Notes: generated by a model not told the origin, from the sequence alone. A DNA stretch of 18,195 nt from Terriglobia bacterium (GCA_020072905.1 JAIQGB010000022.1:1-18195); one strand, 5' to 3'; counted from the stretch's first letter, positions 7,664 through 15,863 are shown. Numbers and translations are program-made.

Positions 7664-9022
7664 ATGCTACGAGGTGACGCGCGCTGCTCAGTCTGGAAAG
7701 GAACGATTCTGACTTGTCTGCCTCTGATGGCGTGGTTCGTGATGAAATCCAGCCTCTTGGCAGCCAGTCCTCCCGCCTATCCTGTGAAGATCAGCGCCAA
7801 TCACCGGTACCTCGTGGATCAGAATAACAAACCAGTTCTTCTGCAAGGGGACGCAGCCTGGTCGCTGATCGTGGCTCTGACGAAGGCCCAAGTTGAAGAA
7901 TATTTGAAGAACCGCGGCGAAAAGGGGTTCAACATCTTGATGGTGAACCTCATCGAGCACAAATTCTGCAAGCATCCGCCCAATAACGCCGAGGGAGAGG
8001 GGCCGTTCACGACTCCAGGCGACTTTTCAACCCCCAACGAAAAGTACTTCGCTTTTGCGGACTGGGTGATCAAGAAGGCCGCGGAATCCGGCATTCAGAT
8101 TCTGCTGGCCCCGATTTACCTCGGCTATAAGGGCACCGACGAAGGCTGGTACGAAGAAACCTTGGCCAACAGTCCGGAGAAATGCCTGGAGTATGGCCGA
8201 TACGTTGGCAAGCGTTATAAGGACTTCGATAACGTCATGTGGCTGATTGGCGGCGACCGTAACCCGGAAAAGGCTCTGGAACGGCTCGATCTGGTAGCGC
8301 TAGGCATTCGCGAAGCCGACAAGCGTCACCTGTTCACCGCGCACGTAGCTCCGGAGGCCTCGCCAGTCGAGCAGTTCGCGAACAGTGGCTGGCTCGACTC
8401 CAATTCCACCTATACCTACGAAATCGTTCATCAAAAACTGCTGGCCGACTACAACCGCACGCCCATCCTGCCAACCTTTCTCATCGAGTCTTCTTACGAA
8501 GGCGAGCATAACTCTTCCGAGGTGCAAATCAGACGCCAGGCGTACTGGGCGGTTCTGTGCGGCGGCATGGGGCACATCATCGGGAACCGGCCGATCTGGC
8601 TCTTCGATCCCGGGTGGCAGGCTGCTATGGATTTACCCGGGTCAGTCGGGATGATGTACTGGGGCAAACTGTTCCGGTCGCACCGCTGGTATGACTTGGT
8701 CCCCGACCAGAAGCACGAAGTGGTCACCAGCGGTCTCGGCGAGTTCCGCGGCCTGGATTATCTCTCTGCGGCGCGGACGCCGGACGGCGGCACCGTCATC
8801 GCCTACATGCCCACCAGCCGAAAGATCACGGTGGATATATCAAAAGTATCCGGCAGCCAGGCCAAAGGGTGGTGGTTCGATCCGCGCACTGGGAAGGCCA
8901 CACCAATCGGCGTGTTCCCGACAAGCGGGTCGAGAGAGTTTACGCCTCCCGAAGAAGGCGACTGGGTGCTGGTGCTGGATAATGTTTCCCACCAATTGCC
9001 GGCCCCTGGCGCGGGCGATTGA
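7664..9022 (+). CDS. Secreted DUF4038/GH140-like glycoside hydrolase
   Basis: The 452-residue protein begins at ATG 7664. GGGAGGT sits just upstream (GGAGG is 5 bases from the ATG), and a Sec signal peptide follows (core about 14-32, cleavage near AAS). The frame extends 39 codons further upstream but without a ribosome site. The barrel domain is the DUF4038 type: LVDQNNKPVLLQGDAAWS, the GFN segment, and a Trp-rich middle. It is followed by a C-terminal beta domain (about 360-445) with GWWFDPRTGKA and DWVLVLD, like the putative collagen-binding domain usually attached. GH140 members cleave apiose linkages in pectin (rhamnogalacturonan II). Acidic residues at the expected barrel ends are Asp198 (LIGGDRNP) and Glu275 (FLIESSYEGEH); I propose them as the catalytic pair. 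The substrate here is inferred and could differ. It converges with the respiratory operon. Confidence 0.85.
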   Translation: MLRGDARCSVWKGTILTCLPLMAWFVMKSSLLAASPPAYPVKISANHRYLVDQNNKPVLLQGDAAWSLIVALTKAQVEEYLKNRGEKGFNILMVNLIEHKFCKHPPNNAEGEGPFTTPGDFSTPNEKYFAFADWVIKKAAESGIQILLAPIYLGYKGTDEGWYEETLANSPEKCLEYGRYVGKRYKDFDNVMWLIGGDRNPEKALERLDLVALGIREADKRHLFTAHVAPEASPVEQFANSGWLDSNSTYTYEIVHQKLLADYNRTPILPTFLIESSYEGEHNSSEVQIRRQAYWAVLCGGMGHIIGNRPIWLFDPGWQAAMDLPGSVGMMYWGKLFRSHRWYDLVPDQKHEVVTSGLGEFRGLDYLSAARTPDGGTVIAYMPTSRKITVDISKVSGSQAKGWWFDPRTGKATPIGVFPTSGSREFTPPEEGDWVLVLDNVSHQLPAPGAGD

Positions 9023-9179
9023 ACATGCAGATGCGCTCTCGGGCGCGAGAAAACAGAATAAGCATCGCTGGCGGAAGGCCGGTTCCTTCATGGCTCCGTC
9101 CACTGAACTCCCTCGCCGGGCCCCTGCACGGCAGACTGGAGCCTCGACATCCAGCGCAGCCCCTCGCCGAATCAGGTTG

Positions 9180-9509
9180 TCAGCGGTTGAACTGATTGCT
9201 GGAGGTCGCCCAACCTTCGGCGGCAGGAGTCCACCGGCGGGTGCGGTAGTCGCTCAAGGTCAGGGCCAGAAGAATCGCCAGCCAAAACAGCGCGGCAACA
9301 GCGACGATCTGCGTCAGCCGGCCGCTCCAGCGCAGGTGCATGAAAAAAAGCGCCACCAGGCTGCCCTTGCACGCGGCGATCAGGAGCGCTATGACGGTGT
9401 TCAACCGGCCCAGATCGACCGTCGCCGCATAGGTCGTCAAGGCGGTCAGGCCAATGAGCGCCGCAAAAATCAAGAAGTACGTTCTCTTCGGGATAATGTG
9501 CGGTGACAT
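9180..9509 (-). CDS. coxD: Cytochrome c oxidase subunit IV (caa3 type)
   Basis: This is a 109-residue membrane protein with three predicted helices (about 12-29, 37-58 and 66-85). It matches the small prokaryotic subunit IV of aa3/caa3 oxidases (PF03626 type), including the conserved LFFMHLRWSG turn after helix 2. The subunit has no redox centre and probably stabilises the assembled oxidase in the cytoplasmic membrane. It is the last gene of the operon. Its ATG overlaps the coxC stop by one base (TGATG), so translation is likely coupled; there is no strong ribosome site. No convincing terminator is seen in the 157 bases between its stop and the convergent GH140-like gene. The size is normal for the family. 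Confidence 0.85.
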   Translation of the reverse strand: MSPHIIPKRTYFLIFAALIGLTALTTYAATVDLGRLNTVIALLIAACKGSLVALFFMHLRWSGRLTQIVAVAALFWLAILLALTLSDYRTRRWTPAAEGWATSSNQFNR

Positions 9510-10162
9510 CAGTGGTGCGCCCCGATCAAATAGAGTAGCGGAAAAAGGAAAATCCAGATGACGTCCACGAAATGCCAGTAGAGTCCGGCCATCTCCACGG
9601 GGTTGTAGCGTTCGGGGCCGAAGCGCCCCTGAGAAGCCTGCCAGGTGAGCACGGCGAGGATGGCAATACCGATCACCATGTGCAGAGCGTGGACGCCGGT
9701 CATAAAGAAATAGAACACAAAAAAGAGTTCGATCGCCCGACCGTTCGGCCCCTCGGAGACAAAATCAATTCCCGGAACCAGGTGTTCCTCGTAATCGTGA
9801 TGCCACTCGAACGCCATCTTGACGCCGACGAAAGTGAGACCCAGCAATATCGTCAGAATGAGGAAGGTCACCAGCTCCCGGCGCCTGCCCAGCATCGCCG
9901 CCCGCACCGCCAACGCCATGGTCAAGCTACTGCACAACAAAACCGCGGTGTTGAACGCTCCCAGCTTGACGTTCAGCAGGTGGCTGCCCGCTTCGAAGCC
10001 GGGCAAGTAGAGCCCGCGATAGACGGTGTATCCGGCGAACAGTCCGCCGAAGAACATGATCTCCGTGGCCAGGAAGACCCACATGCCGAGGCTGGAAGCT
10101 TCGTGCTGCTGTTCCAGGTCCTCGAATTGTTCCCCGAGCGCGGCCGCGCGGCCCTCAGACAA
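9509..10162 (-). CDS. coxC: Cytochrome c oxidase subunit III
   Basis: The 217-residue protein has five hydrophobic helices and family motifs: SLGMWVFLATEIMFFGGLF, AFNTAVLL, FFFMTGVHALHM-type sequence in helix 4, and GLYWHFVDVIWIFLFPLLY at the C-terminus. Subunit III carries no metal but supports proton uptake and stability of subunit I in the haem-copper oxidase. Like other caa3-type versions it has a shortened N-terminus with an extramembrane segment (EQFEDLEQQHE). The start is taken as TTG at 10162 because a perfect AAGGAGG lies 6 bases upstream. It overlaps coxA by 8 bases. The next in-frame ATG (codon 27) would cut into the first helix. Confidence 0.93.
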   Translation of the reverse strand: MSEGRAAALGEQFEDLEQQHEASSLGMWVFLATEIMFFGGLFAGYTVYRGLYLPGFEAGSHLLNVKLGAFNTAVLLCSSLTMALAVRAAMLGRRRELVTFLILTILLGLTFVGVKMAFEWHHDYEEHLVPGIDFVSEGPNGRAIELFFVFYFFMTGVHALHMVIGIAILAVLTWQASQGRFGPERYNPVEMAGLYWHFVDVIWIFLFPLLYLIGAHH

Positions 10163-11777
10163 CGCGTGCCTCCTTCACCCCGTAGGCGTAGGCTTCTTCC
10201 TCGACGATGGGCAATTCTTCGAAGTTTTCGGTCGGCGGCGGAGAAGGCGTTTCCCACTCGAGCCCCTTGGCGCCCCAGGGATTCGGTCCCGCGACCGGCC
10301 CGTAACGCATCGACCAGATGAAATACACCAGCGGAATCAGGTAGCCAACGCCCAGTATCGACGCGCCCGCCGAGGACATTACGTTCAGCACCTGGAATTC
10401 CGGGGGGTAGACGGCGTACCGCCGCGGCATCCCGAGATAGCCCAGCATGAACTGCGGAAAGAACGTCAGGTTGAATCCAATGAAAATCACCAGAGCCGAG
10501 AACCTGGCCCAGCCGTCGGGATAGAGCCGTCCCGTCATCTTCGGCCACCAGAAATGCAGGCCGCCGAGATAACCCATCAGGGCTCCGCCCACCATGATGT
10601 AATGGAAGTGCGCAATCACAAAGTAGGTGTCGTGCAAGTGGATGTCGGTGGCGAGGGACGCCAGGAACAGGCCCGTCAACCCGCCCATCGTGAAGAGGCC
10701 GATGAAGCCCAGGGCGTAAAGCATCGGCGCCTGGTAGGAAACCGAGCCTTTGTAAAGGGTCGCGGTCCAGTTGAAGACTTTGATGGCGGAGGGAATCGCC
10801 ACGGCGAAACTCAGCGCCGAAAAAACCAGTCCGGCGTAGACCGATTGCCCGCTAACAAACATGTGGTGACCCCAGACGAGGAAGGAGATCACGGCGATCG
10901 CCACGCTCGAGAAAGCAATGAAGCTGTAGCCGAAAATGCGCTTCTTGGAGAAGCAGGTGATGAGCTCGCTCACCACACCCATCGAAGGAAGAATCATGAT
11001 GTAGACCGCAGGGTGTGAGTAGAACCAGAAGAGGTGCTGGAAAAGAATCGGGTCGCCGCCCAGCGCCGGGTCGAAGATGCCCACATGCAACAGGCGCTCC
11101 AAACCCACCAGGACGATGGCGATCGCCACCACGGGCGTGCCGAGGATCTGGATGATACTCGTGGCGTACATGGCCCAGATAAAGAGGGGCAGCCGGAACC
11201 AGGTCAGGCCGGGCGCGCGCATTTTGTGAATCGTTACGACGAAGTTGAGCCCGGTCAGGATCGACGAAAATCCGGTGATGAAAATGCCCAGCGCCGCAGC
11301 CATGACCTGGCCGTTTGCATAAGTCGTGCTCAGAGGCGTGTAGAAAGTCCAGCCGGTGTCCACGCCCCCGGCAAGAATCGCGTAGAGTGTGAACAAGCCG
11401 CCGAGAATGTAGATATACCAACTCAGGAGGTTGACCCGCGGGAAGGCCAGGTCGCGTGCGCCCACCATCATGGGCACCAGGAAGTTCCCCATCACAGCGG
11501 GAATCGAGGGGATGAGGAAGAAAAACACCATGATGATGCCGTGCATGCTGAACATCTTGTTGTAAGTGGCGGGCTCGAGCAGGGCGCCTTGCGGCTCGAT
11601 GAGGTGCAGGCGCATCAAGACGGCCGCCGCGCCGCCGATCAGAAAGAAGAACGTGATCGAGACAAGATAAAGCAGCGCGATCCGTTTGTGGTCCGTGGTG
11701 AAGAGCCACGATCGGATGCCGTACTTGGCGTTCAGATAATTCACGCCCGTCGTCGCTTCGACTGCTGTCGTGCTCAT
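10155..11777 (-). CDS. coxA: Cytochrome c oxidase subunit I, A2-type haem-copper oxidase
   Basis: This 540-residue, twelve-helix catalytic subunit reduces oxygen and pumps protons in the cytoplasmic membrane. All redox ligands are present: His79 (SMHG, low-spin haem), His255 and Tyr259 (CuB ligand and cross-linked Tyr in YSHPAVY), His304-His305 (CuB), His390 (high-spin haem) and His392 (low-spin haem). Lys333, in IPSAIKVFNW, is the K-channel lysine. The helix VI Glu of A1 oxidases is absent and replaced by the Tyr253-Ser254 pair, which defines the A2 subfamily. The ATG at 11777 overlaps the coxB stop (ATGA) and is followed by the family N-terminus (KYGIRSWLFTTDHKRI). The frame stays open back to 12038, but that extension is inside coxB and non-native. 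The C-terminal tail is acidic and cytoplasmic. Confidence 0.96.
   Translation of the reverse strand: MSTTAVEATTGVNYLNAKYGIRSWLFTTDHKRIALLYLVSITFFFLIGGAAAVLMRLHLIEPQGALLEPATYNKMFSMHGIIMVFFFLIPSIPAVMGNFLVPMMVGARDLAFPRVNLLSWYIYILGGLFTLYAILAGGVDTGWTFYTPLSTTYANGQVMAAALGIFITGFSSILTGLNFVVTIHKMRAPGLTWFRLPLFIWAMYATSIIQILGTPVVAIAIVLVGLERLLHVGIFDPALGGDPILFQHLFWFYSHPAVYIMILPSMGVVSELITCFSKKRIFGYSFIAFSSVAIAVISFLVWGHHMFVSGQSVYAGLVFSALSFAVAIPSAIKVFNWTATLYKGSVSYQAPMLYALGFIGLFTMGGLTGLFLASLATDIHLHDTYFVIAHFHYIMVGGALMGYLGGLHFWWPKMTGRLYPDGWARFSALVIFIGFNLTFFPQFMLGYLGMPRRYAVYPPEFQVLNVMSSAGASILGVGYLIPLVYFIWSMRYGPVAGPNPWGAKGLEWETPSPPPTENFEELPIVEEEAYAYGVKEARVV
10169..10175 (-). promoter_or_regulatory. Ribosome binding site for coxC (decides the TTG start)
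   Basis: AAGGAGG on the minus strand lies inside the last codons of coxA, 6 bases before the TTG at 10162. No ATG or GTG is in a better position. Confidence 0.75.
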
Positions 11778-12718
11778 TCCTGTGCTGCCTTCCTTTCTGT
11801 GGCCCCCAGCGACTTGATGTAGGCAAGAAGCTGCAGGATCTGCTCCTCGGTGAGCTGACCTTTGAAGGTCGGCATGATGGGATCGTAGCCGGCCACGATC
11901 TTCGCCGACGGAAACAGGATCGATTCGCGCAGGTACTCTTCGTCGGCCAGCACGGTCTTGCCGTCCTGCAGCTTCACCTGGCTCCCGTAGAGGTCGTTGA
12001 ACGCCGGGCCCTTGCCCGTTCCATGGCAGGTGATGCACGCATATTGCTCATAGAGACGCGCGCCCGCGGCGGGCATCGTCTCGGCCTTCTTGCTGCCACT
12101 CAGCCAACGCTCGTAGTCCTGCGGCTCCATCACCACGACTTCGCCCCGCATTAGCGCGTGGTTAACCCCGCAGTACTGCCCGCAGAACAAGTGATACGAC
12201 CCGGTCTTCGTCGCCTGAAACCACAGGCTCGTGTACCGGCCGGGAACGACATCCTTCTTCACCCGGAACGCGGGCACGAAGAAGTCGTGGATGACGTCTT
12301 CGGACGTCATGGTTAATTTGATCGGCCGGCCGACGGGCACGTGGAGCTCGTTGATTTCGCGCACGCCCTCGGGATGCTGAAGCTGCCACATCCATTGTTT
12401 CCCGATGACAAAGACCTCCGTGGCGGCCGTCGGTGGGCGGGAATTGCGGATGAAGAGGCTTGACGACCAGACGAACGTGACGACGACCAGAACCAAGGGA
12501 ATGACGGTCCAGGCGACCTCGAGCGGCAGCGACCCTTCGATCTGCTCTGCGGTCTCAGCTTTCGATCGGCGGCGATAGCGGATCGCGAAGTAGAAAATCG
12601 TCAAAAAAATGATCGCGGTGAAGAAGAGGTCCATCGCCGTCAGGAAATAGTAGAGGTGGTCGATCCCCTCCGCGATTGTCGAGGCTTGCTCTGGACGTAT
12701 TGGAAACCCAAACCACAT
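11774..12718 (-). CDS. coxB: Cytochrome c oxidase subunit II with fused cytochrome c (caa3)
   Basis: The 314-residue protein has two N-terminal helices (about 22-47 and 68-90) and a periplasmic cupredoxin domain with CuA ligands His144, Cys179, Cys183, His187 and Met190. The ligand loop reads CGQYCGVNH, with Gln181 at the backbone-carbonyl position where many oxidases have Glu. A C-terminal monohaem cytochrome c domain follows: CITCH (Cys228, Cys231, His232) and candidate axial Met282 (PIMPTF). The domain fusion defines a caa3 oxidase and provides the entry point for electrons, probably straight from ACIII. The start is ATG 12718 with GGAAGGTG about 10 bases upstream; no cleavable signal is evident and helix 1 probably serves as anchor. 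It lies 35 bases after sco and overlaps coxA by 4. Confidence 0.95.
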   Translation of the reverse strand: MWFGFPIRPEQASTIAEGIDHLYYFLTAMDLFFTAIIFLTIFYFAIRYRRRSKAETAEQIEGSLPLEVAWTVIPLVLVVVTFVWSSSLFIRNSRPPTAATEVFVIGKQWMWQLQHPEGVREINELHVPVGRPIKLTMTSEDVIHDFFVPAFRVKKDVVPGRYTSLWFQATKTGSYHLFCGQYCGVNHALMRGEVVVMEPQDYERWLSGSKKAETMPAAGARLYEQYACITCHGTGKGPAFNDLYGSQVKLQDGKTVLADEEYLRESILFPSAKIVAGYDPIMPTFKGQLTEEQILQLLAYIKSLGATERKAAQE

Positions 12719-12753
12719 ATCGGTTTGTCACCTTCCGATGGCCCGCGCCTGCT

Positions 12754-13608
12754 TCACGCCTTGGCGCGGCGGTCGAAACGGAACATCACGAGCATGAACG
12801 TCCCCAGGCTCACCACCGTGATCACGCCGGCGAGCTGAAGGATGCGAGAAATAATCAGGCCGTACTTGCCCACTGCGGGGTCGTACTGGCAGCAAAAGAG
12901 CAGCACCTGATCCACCGGTGAACCGATCTTATTGTGCGAAGACTCGACAAGAGCGAGGCGCAAGTCGCCCGAGGGGTAATGAATGCCGTAAAAGTAGCGC
13001 GAAATCTTCCCTTCCGGCGTCAGGACCACGATGCCCGTCGCATGGGCGAACTGGCGCGTCTTCGGATCGTAGTTGTAGTGGAATCCCACGGCATCAGTCA
13101 GCCGTCGGATCGAACTCTCGTTCCCGGTCAGGAAATGCCAGCCCTTGTCCGCCCCCCTTCGGGTGTAGAGTCCCACGTAAAGAGACTTCTTCGCGTTGGC
13201 CACCGGAGGCTTGTCCTCGGGGTCGAAGCTCACGGTGAGGATTTCGAACTCCTTGCCGACGTCGAACTTGAGGTCCTTCAGACTCTCCAGCAGGCCGTTC
13301 TCCGCGGTCGTGCAGAGCATCGGACAACTGAAGTAGACCAGCGAAAGGACCACAGGCTTCTTGCCGAAATAGTCCCCCAGCCTCACCGGCCGCCCTTCTT
13401 CGTCCTGGAACAGCAAATCGAGCGGAACCTGCTCGTTGAGCCTCTGGTCAATGCCAACACCCTTCAGGAGCGGCGGGCGCGTTGTTGAATCGCCGGCCTG
13501 GGCCGGACGGGCAGCCGTCAGCAGGAAGAGTAATGAGGACAGAATCCCCGCCGTTTGCAGAATCCCAGTGAGTCGTTGGCCTTGCCGCATTGAATTAAGT
13601 CCGTGCAT
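12754..13608 (-). CDS. Sco1/SenC-type copper chaperone
   Basis: The 284-residue exported protein has a signal peptide or anchor (about 15-37) and a thioredoxin-like domain. That domain carries the Sco copper site SCPMLCT (Cys95, Cys99) and the distal His189 (FAHATGI), plus VSFDPED and LVYFSC. Unusually for small Sco proteins it has a C-terminal helix (about 249-277, GLIISRILQLAGV to MLVMF), so it may be held at both ends; this longer form is often seen next to caa3 clusters. Its role is to deliver copper to, or reduce, the CuA site of the coxB product encoded next. ATG 13608 is chosen because GGAAGG lies 5 bases upstream and it directly precedes the signal peptide; the frame is open to 13806, but that part overlaps the upstream gene. 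Confidence 0.92.
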   Translation of the reverse strand: MHGLNSMRQGQRLTGILQTAGILSSLLFLLTAARPAQAGDSTTRPPLLKGVGIDQRLNEQVPLDLLFQDEEGRPVRLGDYFGKKPVVLSLVYFSCPMLCTTAENGLLESLKDLKFDVGKEFEILTVSFDPEDKPPVANAKKSLYVGLYTRRGADKGWHFLTGNESSIRRLTDAVGFHYNYDPKTRQFAHATGIVVLTPEGKISRYFYGIHYPSGDLRLALVESSHNKIGSPVDQVLLFCCQYDPAVGKYGLIISRILQLAGVITVVSLGTFMLVMFRFDRRAKA

Positions 13609-13622
13609 GATTCCCTTCCCGA

Positions 13623-14093
13623 TTACTGGCCCTCCGGAGCCCCGGACGGCGCGGCAACCCTCGCCGCCAGCCGAGATCCGCCGGGTGCTTCCGTCTTCCC
13701 TTCCTCCGCCGCGCCGTTTTTGCGCACGGGGAAACCGCGCTGGAGCGAGAGGTCCATCGCGCGCTCGATGGGGATGCGGACGACGCCCGCGCTTTTGTCG
13801 GCCCACCCGTAGCTATGGAGAATTGCGTCCTCTTCCGCCTGATAAGCCTTCAGGTCCCCTGCCGGATTCACCTGCAGGCGCGGGGGCGGCGGAAGCGTCC
13901 GCGTGTTGTCGAATGGCGACGCCGGTGGCCCGAGTTTCTGCACCTGCACGTAGTATTTGAAAACGAACCAACTGGCGAGAAACCCGAGGATGACAAGTAC
14001 GGCAAGCCCCAGAGCCGAATAGACCATACCATGCAGGCTGACGTCCTGCGCTTCGTAACGCCGCTCGGTAATGCCGGCCTTCGACTCAGGCAT
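13623..14093 (-). CDS. Single-helix membrane protein of unknown function in ACIII-caa3 operon
   Basis: I do not recognise a named family. The 156-residue product has a short charged N-terminus, one transmembrane helix (about 23-48), a Pro-rich linker (57-75) and a soluble part. The soluble part has a conserved-looking core, ILHSYGWADKSAGVVRIPIE (91-110) then RAMDLSLQRGFPV, followed by a disordered-looking Gly/Ala/Glu tail. The helix orientation suggests the soluble part faces the periplasm, where electrons pass from ACIII to coxB. The gene overlaps actF by 8 bases and precedes sco by 14, so it is co-translated with both. ATG 14093 has AGGGGG 9 bases upstream. It might be a small ACIII accessory subunit, comparable in position to ActG, or an oxidase assembly factor. 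There are no Cys residues, so it has neither a c-type haem nor a thiolate metal site. Confidence 0.8.
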   Translation of the reverse strand: MPESKAGITERRYEAQDVSLHGMVYSALGLAVLVILGFLASWFVFKYYVQVQKLGPPASPFDNTRTLPPPPRLQVNPAGDLKAYQAEEDAILHSYGWADKSAGVVRIPIERAMDLSLQRGFPVRKNGAAEEGKTEAPGGSRLAARVAAPSGAPEGQ

Positions 14094-15261
14094 GGTGGGT
14101 CGCCCCCTGCGGCAGGCGCGGGTCGTGGAGAGGAACCAACGGATTCCTCTTCAACTGCGAGGCGAACCGCCAAAACCACACGCCGCCAATGCCGATGACG
14201 GCCATCCAGTCCATCCAGTGAAATTGCGGTCCAGCACGGTCGTAAGCCGGGGCCATGAGCCAGAACAGATCGATCAGGCTCATGAGAATGAGGCCCGTTG
14301 CCACCGCGGCAAGCAGCCGGATTCGCCGCTTCACAAAGCGACTCAGCAAAAGCAGAAACGGGACGGCGAAGTGGAAGACGATCAGCAACACCGCCACCCA
14401 GGCCCATCCTCCCGTCGCGCGGGCCGCGTACCACGTGATCTCCTCGGGAAGATTTCCGGACCAGATGATGAGGAATTGGGAGAAGGAGAGATAGGCCCAG
14501 AGCATGGTGAACGTCAGCAGCAGGTTCCCCAGATCGTTCAGGGCGAGCGGAGAGATCAAGTCGGACAAGGGTTTGGTTTTCGACAGGAGCAGCATGACGA
14601 CGATCACCAGGGACATCGCCGACAGCGCCTGGGTGACCATGAAAATCATGCCGTAGATCGTCGAGGTCCAGCTCGGCTCAAGCGACATGACCCAGTCGAT
14701 GGAAGCGAAGGTCGCGGTCAGCCCGTAAATGAGCAGCCCGGGCCCGCTCAGGCTCTGGAGGCGGTGCGTCAAGTCCGGATTTGCCGTGCGATCCTGCTCG
14801 AGCGACCACTTGTTGAGGAAGTGCGTGACCAGAATCCAGGCGGCGAAATAGATGACGGTCCTTACGATAAAGAACGGAATGTTGAGGTAAAGCGCCTTCC
14901 CCGTGATGGCCATTTCCGCAGGCGCATTCGCCGGGTTTGCCCAAACGTAAAGCTGGCGCAACCCGAACAGCAGCGGCACCGTAAATGCCGCCATCAGCAA
15001 AAGTGTGCGCGTGCCGGATTCGAGCATTCGCCGGATCGGAAATCCCCAGCCGCCGCCCACCAGGTGATGGAGCATCAGGATGGCCGCACATCCCAGCGCG
15101 ACGCCCAGCCAGAAAATGTAGCCGAGCAGATAGGATCGGAAGAATTGCACGGGGCTGTCGAAGCCGCCGGCCGCGCAGACAACCAGGGCCGCAAGACCCA
15201 GGATCAGGGCCCGCTTTTCCAGCCGCATCACACCGGATTGAAGAGTGTCCGTCCCGTTCAC
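14086..15261 (-). CDS. actF: Alternative complex III membrane subunit ActF
   Basis: The 391-residue polytopic protein has about ten helices and belongs to the NrfD/PsrC-like superfamily. It matches the ActF subunit by its position after actE, its length, and family-typical segments: LMLHHLVGGGWGFPIRR, TGKALYLN, IDWVMSLEPSW, LLTFTMLWAYLSFSQFLIIW and the PEEITWY loop. ActF is structurally paired with ActC in the membrane and probably takes part in quinol binding or proton movement. GTG at 15261 is chosen as start because it overlaps the actE stop (GTGA) and GAAGGA lies 6 bases upstream. The frame is open to 15363 but that part is within actE. It overlaps the next gene by 8 bases. The role is known from the ACIII family; the call rests on motifs and context. 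Confidence 0.92.
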   Translation of the reverse strand: MNGTDTLQSGVMRLEKRALILGLAALVVCAAGGFDSPVQFFRSYLLGYIFWLGVALGCAAILMLHHLVGGGWGFPIRRMLESGTRTLLLMAAFTVPLLFGLRQLYVWANPANAPAEMAITGKALYLNIPFFIVRTVIYFAAWILVTHFLNKWSLEQDRTANPDLTHRLQSLSGPGLLIYGLTATFASIDWVMSLEPSWTSTIYGMIFMVTQALSAMSLVIVVMLLLSKTKPLSDLISPLALNDLGNLLLTFTMLWAYLSFSQFLIIWSGNLPEEITWYAARATGGWAWVAVLLIVFHFAVPFLLLLSRFVKRRIRLLAAVATGLILMSLIDLFWLMAPAYDRAGPQFHWMDWMAVIGIGGVWFWRFASQLKRNPLVPLHDPRLPQGATHHA

Positions 15262-15863
15262 TTCGTGTCCTTCAACAATCTCGCCCGCTCTTCGGGCGGA
15301 ACGTCTTCGAGGGTGGCGTGCTGGCTCATCTGCAAAGCGCGGACATACGCCACGATCGCCCATCGATCCGCAGGCGGAACACGCGCCGCGTAGCTGTACA
15401 TGGCTCCGTAGCCATTCGTAATGACGTCGAAGAAGTGCCCCACCGGCGCCTGTCGCAAACGCTCGATGTGGTATGACGGCGGTGGCGGGAAGCCGCGCTG
15501 CACGATCATCCCGCGCCCGCTGCCCGTGTAGTCATGACAGGGTGTGCAGTAGATGTTGTAGCGATCCCGCCCGCGGTCGAGCACCTGTCGCGTAATGGGA
15601 AAGGGGAATGTCTCCACCGGGGCGCCGTTCACTTTTCCCGTGTAGAAGTGCTGATCGATGGGCAGGTGGCCGCGCGCCACGGTGTCCGGGACTTCCGGAC
15701 GCACCGAGCGGCCATCGTCGAAGAACGTGCTCGGGGCGAGCGGGTCGTAGCGCGGCTGAACCTGCATGTCCGAACGGCAACCCCCAGCCGCCAAAGCCCC
15801 TCCGGCGAGCAGCATCCATGCCGCCAGACGCGCTCCGAATTGTCCGCCCTGCCTACGCTTCAA
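15258..15863 (-). CDS. actE: Alternative complex III monohaem cytochrome c lipoprotein ActE
   Basis: The 201-residue exported protein has a basic N-terminus, hydrophobic core and lipobox-like ALAAGGC with Cys29 as the likely lipidated residue. A monohaem cytochrome c domain follows, with CTPCH (Cys106, Cys109, His110) and candidate axial Met155 (NGYGAMYSY). The PPxxRWAIVAYVRAL segment before the C-terminus is typical of ActE. In ACIII it accepts electrons from the complex core and passes them to the cytochrome c domain of the oxidase. The start is a TTG at 15863, with GGGAGG 9 bases upstream; it overlaps actD by 11 bases. The next in-frame ATG (codon 17) would leave too short a signal peptide. 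Identification is firm from motif order and context. Confidence 0.92.
   Translation of the reverse strand: MKRRQGGQFGARLAAWMLLAGGALAAGGCRSDMQVQPRYDPLAPSTFFDDGRSVRPEVPDTVARGHLPIDQHFYTGKVNGAPVETFPFPITRQVLDRGRDRYNIYCTPCHDYTGSGRGMIVQRGFPPPPSYHIERLRQAPVGHFFDVITNGYGAMYSYAARVPPADRWAIVAYVRALQMSQHATLEDVPPEERARLLKDTK
15268..15273 (-). promoter_or_regulatory. Ribosome binding site for actF (decides the GTG start)
   Basis: GAAGGA on the minus strand sits 6 bases before the GTG at 15261 and inside the 3' end of actE. The downstream ATG at 15228 has no comparable site. Confidence 0.65.

Noticed and set aside
9037..9050. A perfect 5-bp hairpin (TCTCG, loop GGCG, CGAGA) 15 bases after the GH140-like stop, considered as a terminator.
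   Set aside because: The stem is short and followed by A-rich bases, not a T run, on the plus strand. On the minus strand the T run comes before the hairpin, which is the wrong side.
11778..12038. An upstream extension of the coxA frame, with an ATG at 12038.
   Set aside because: It lies inside the cytochrome c domain of coxB and encodes no oxidase sequence; the ATG at 11777 has the correct N-terminus.
14071..15393. A 440-codon plus-strand frame, with similar long ones at 16385-17293 and 11034-11822.
   Set aside because: They are antisense to actF, actC and coxA; their Gln/Arg/His-rich translations are the usual mirror of membrane-protein codons.
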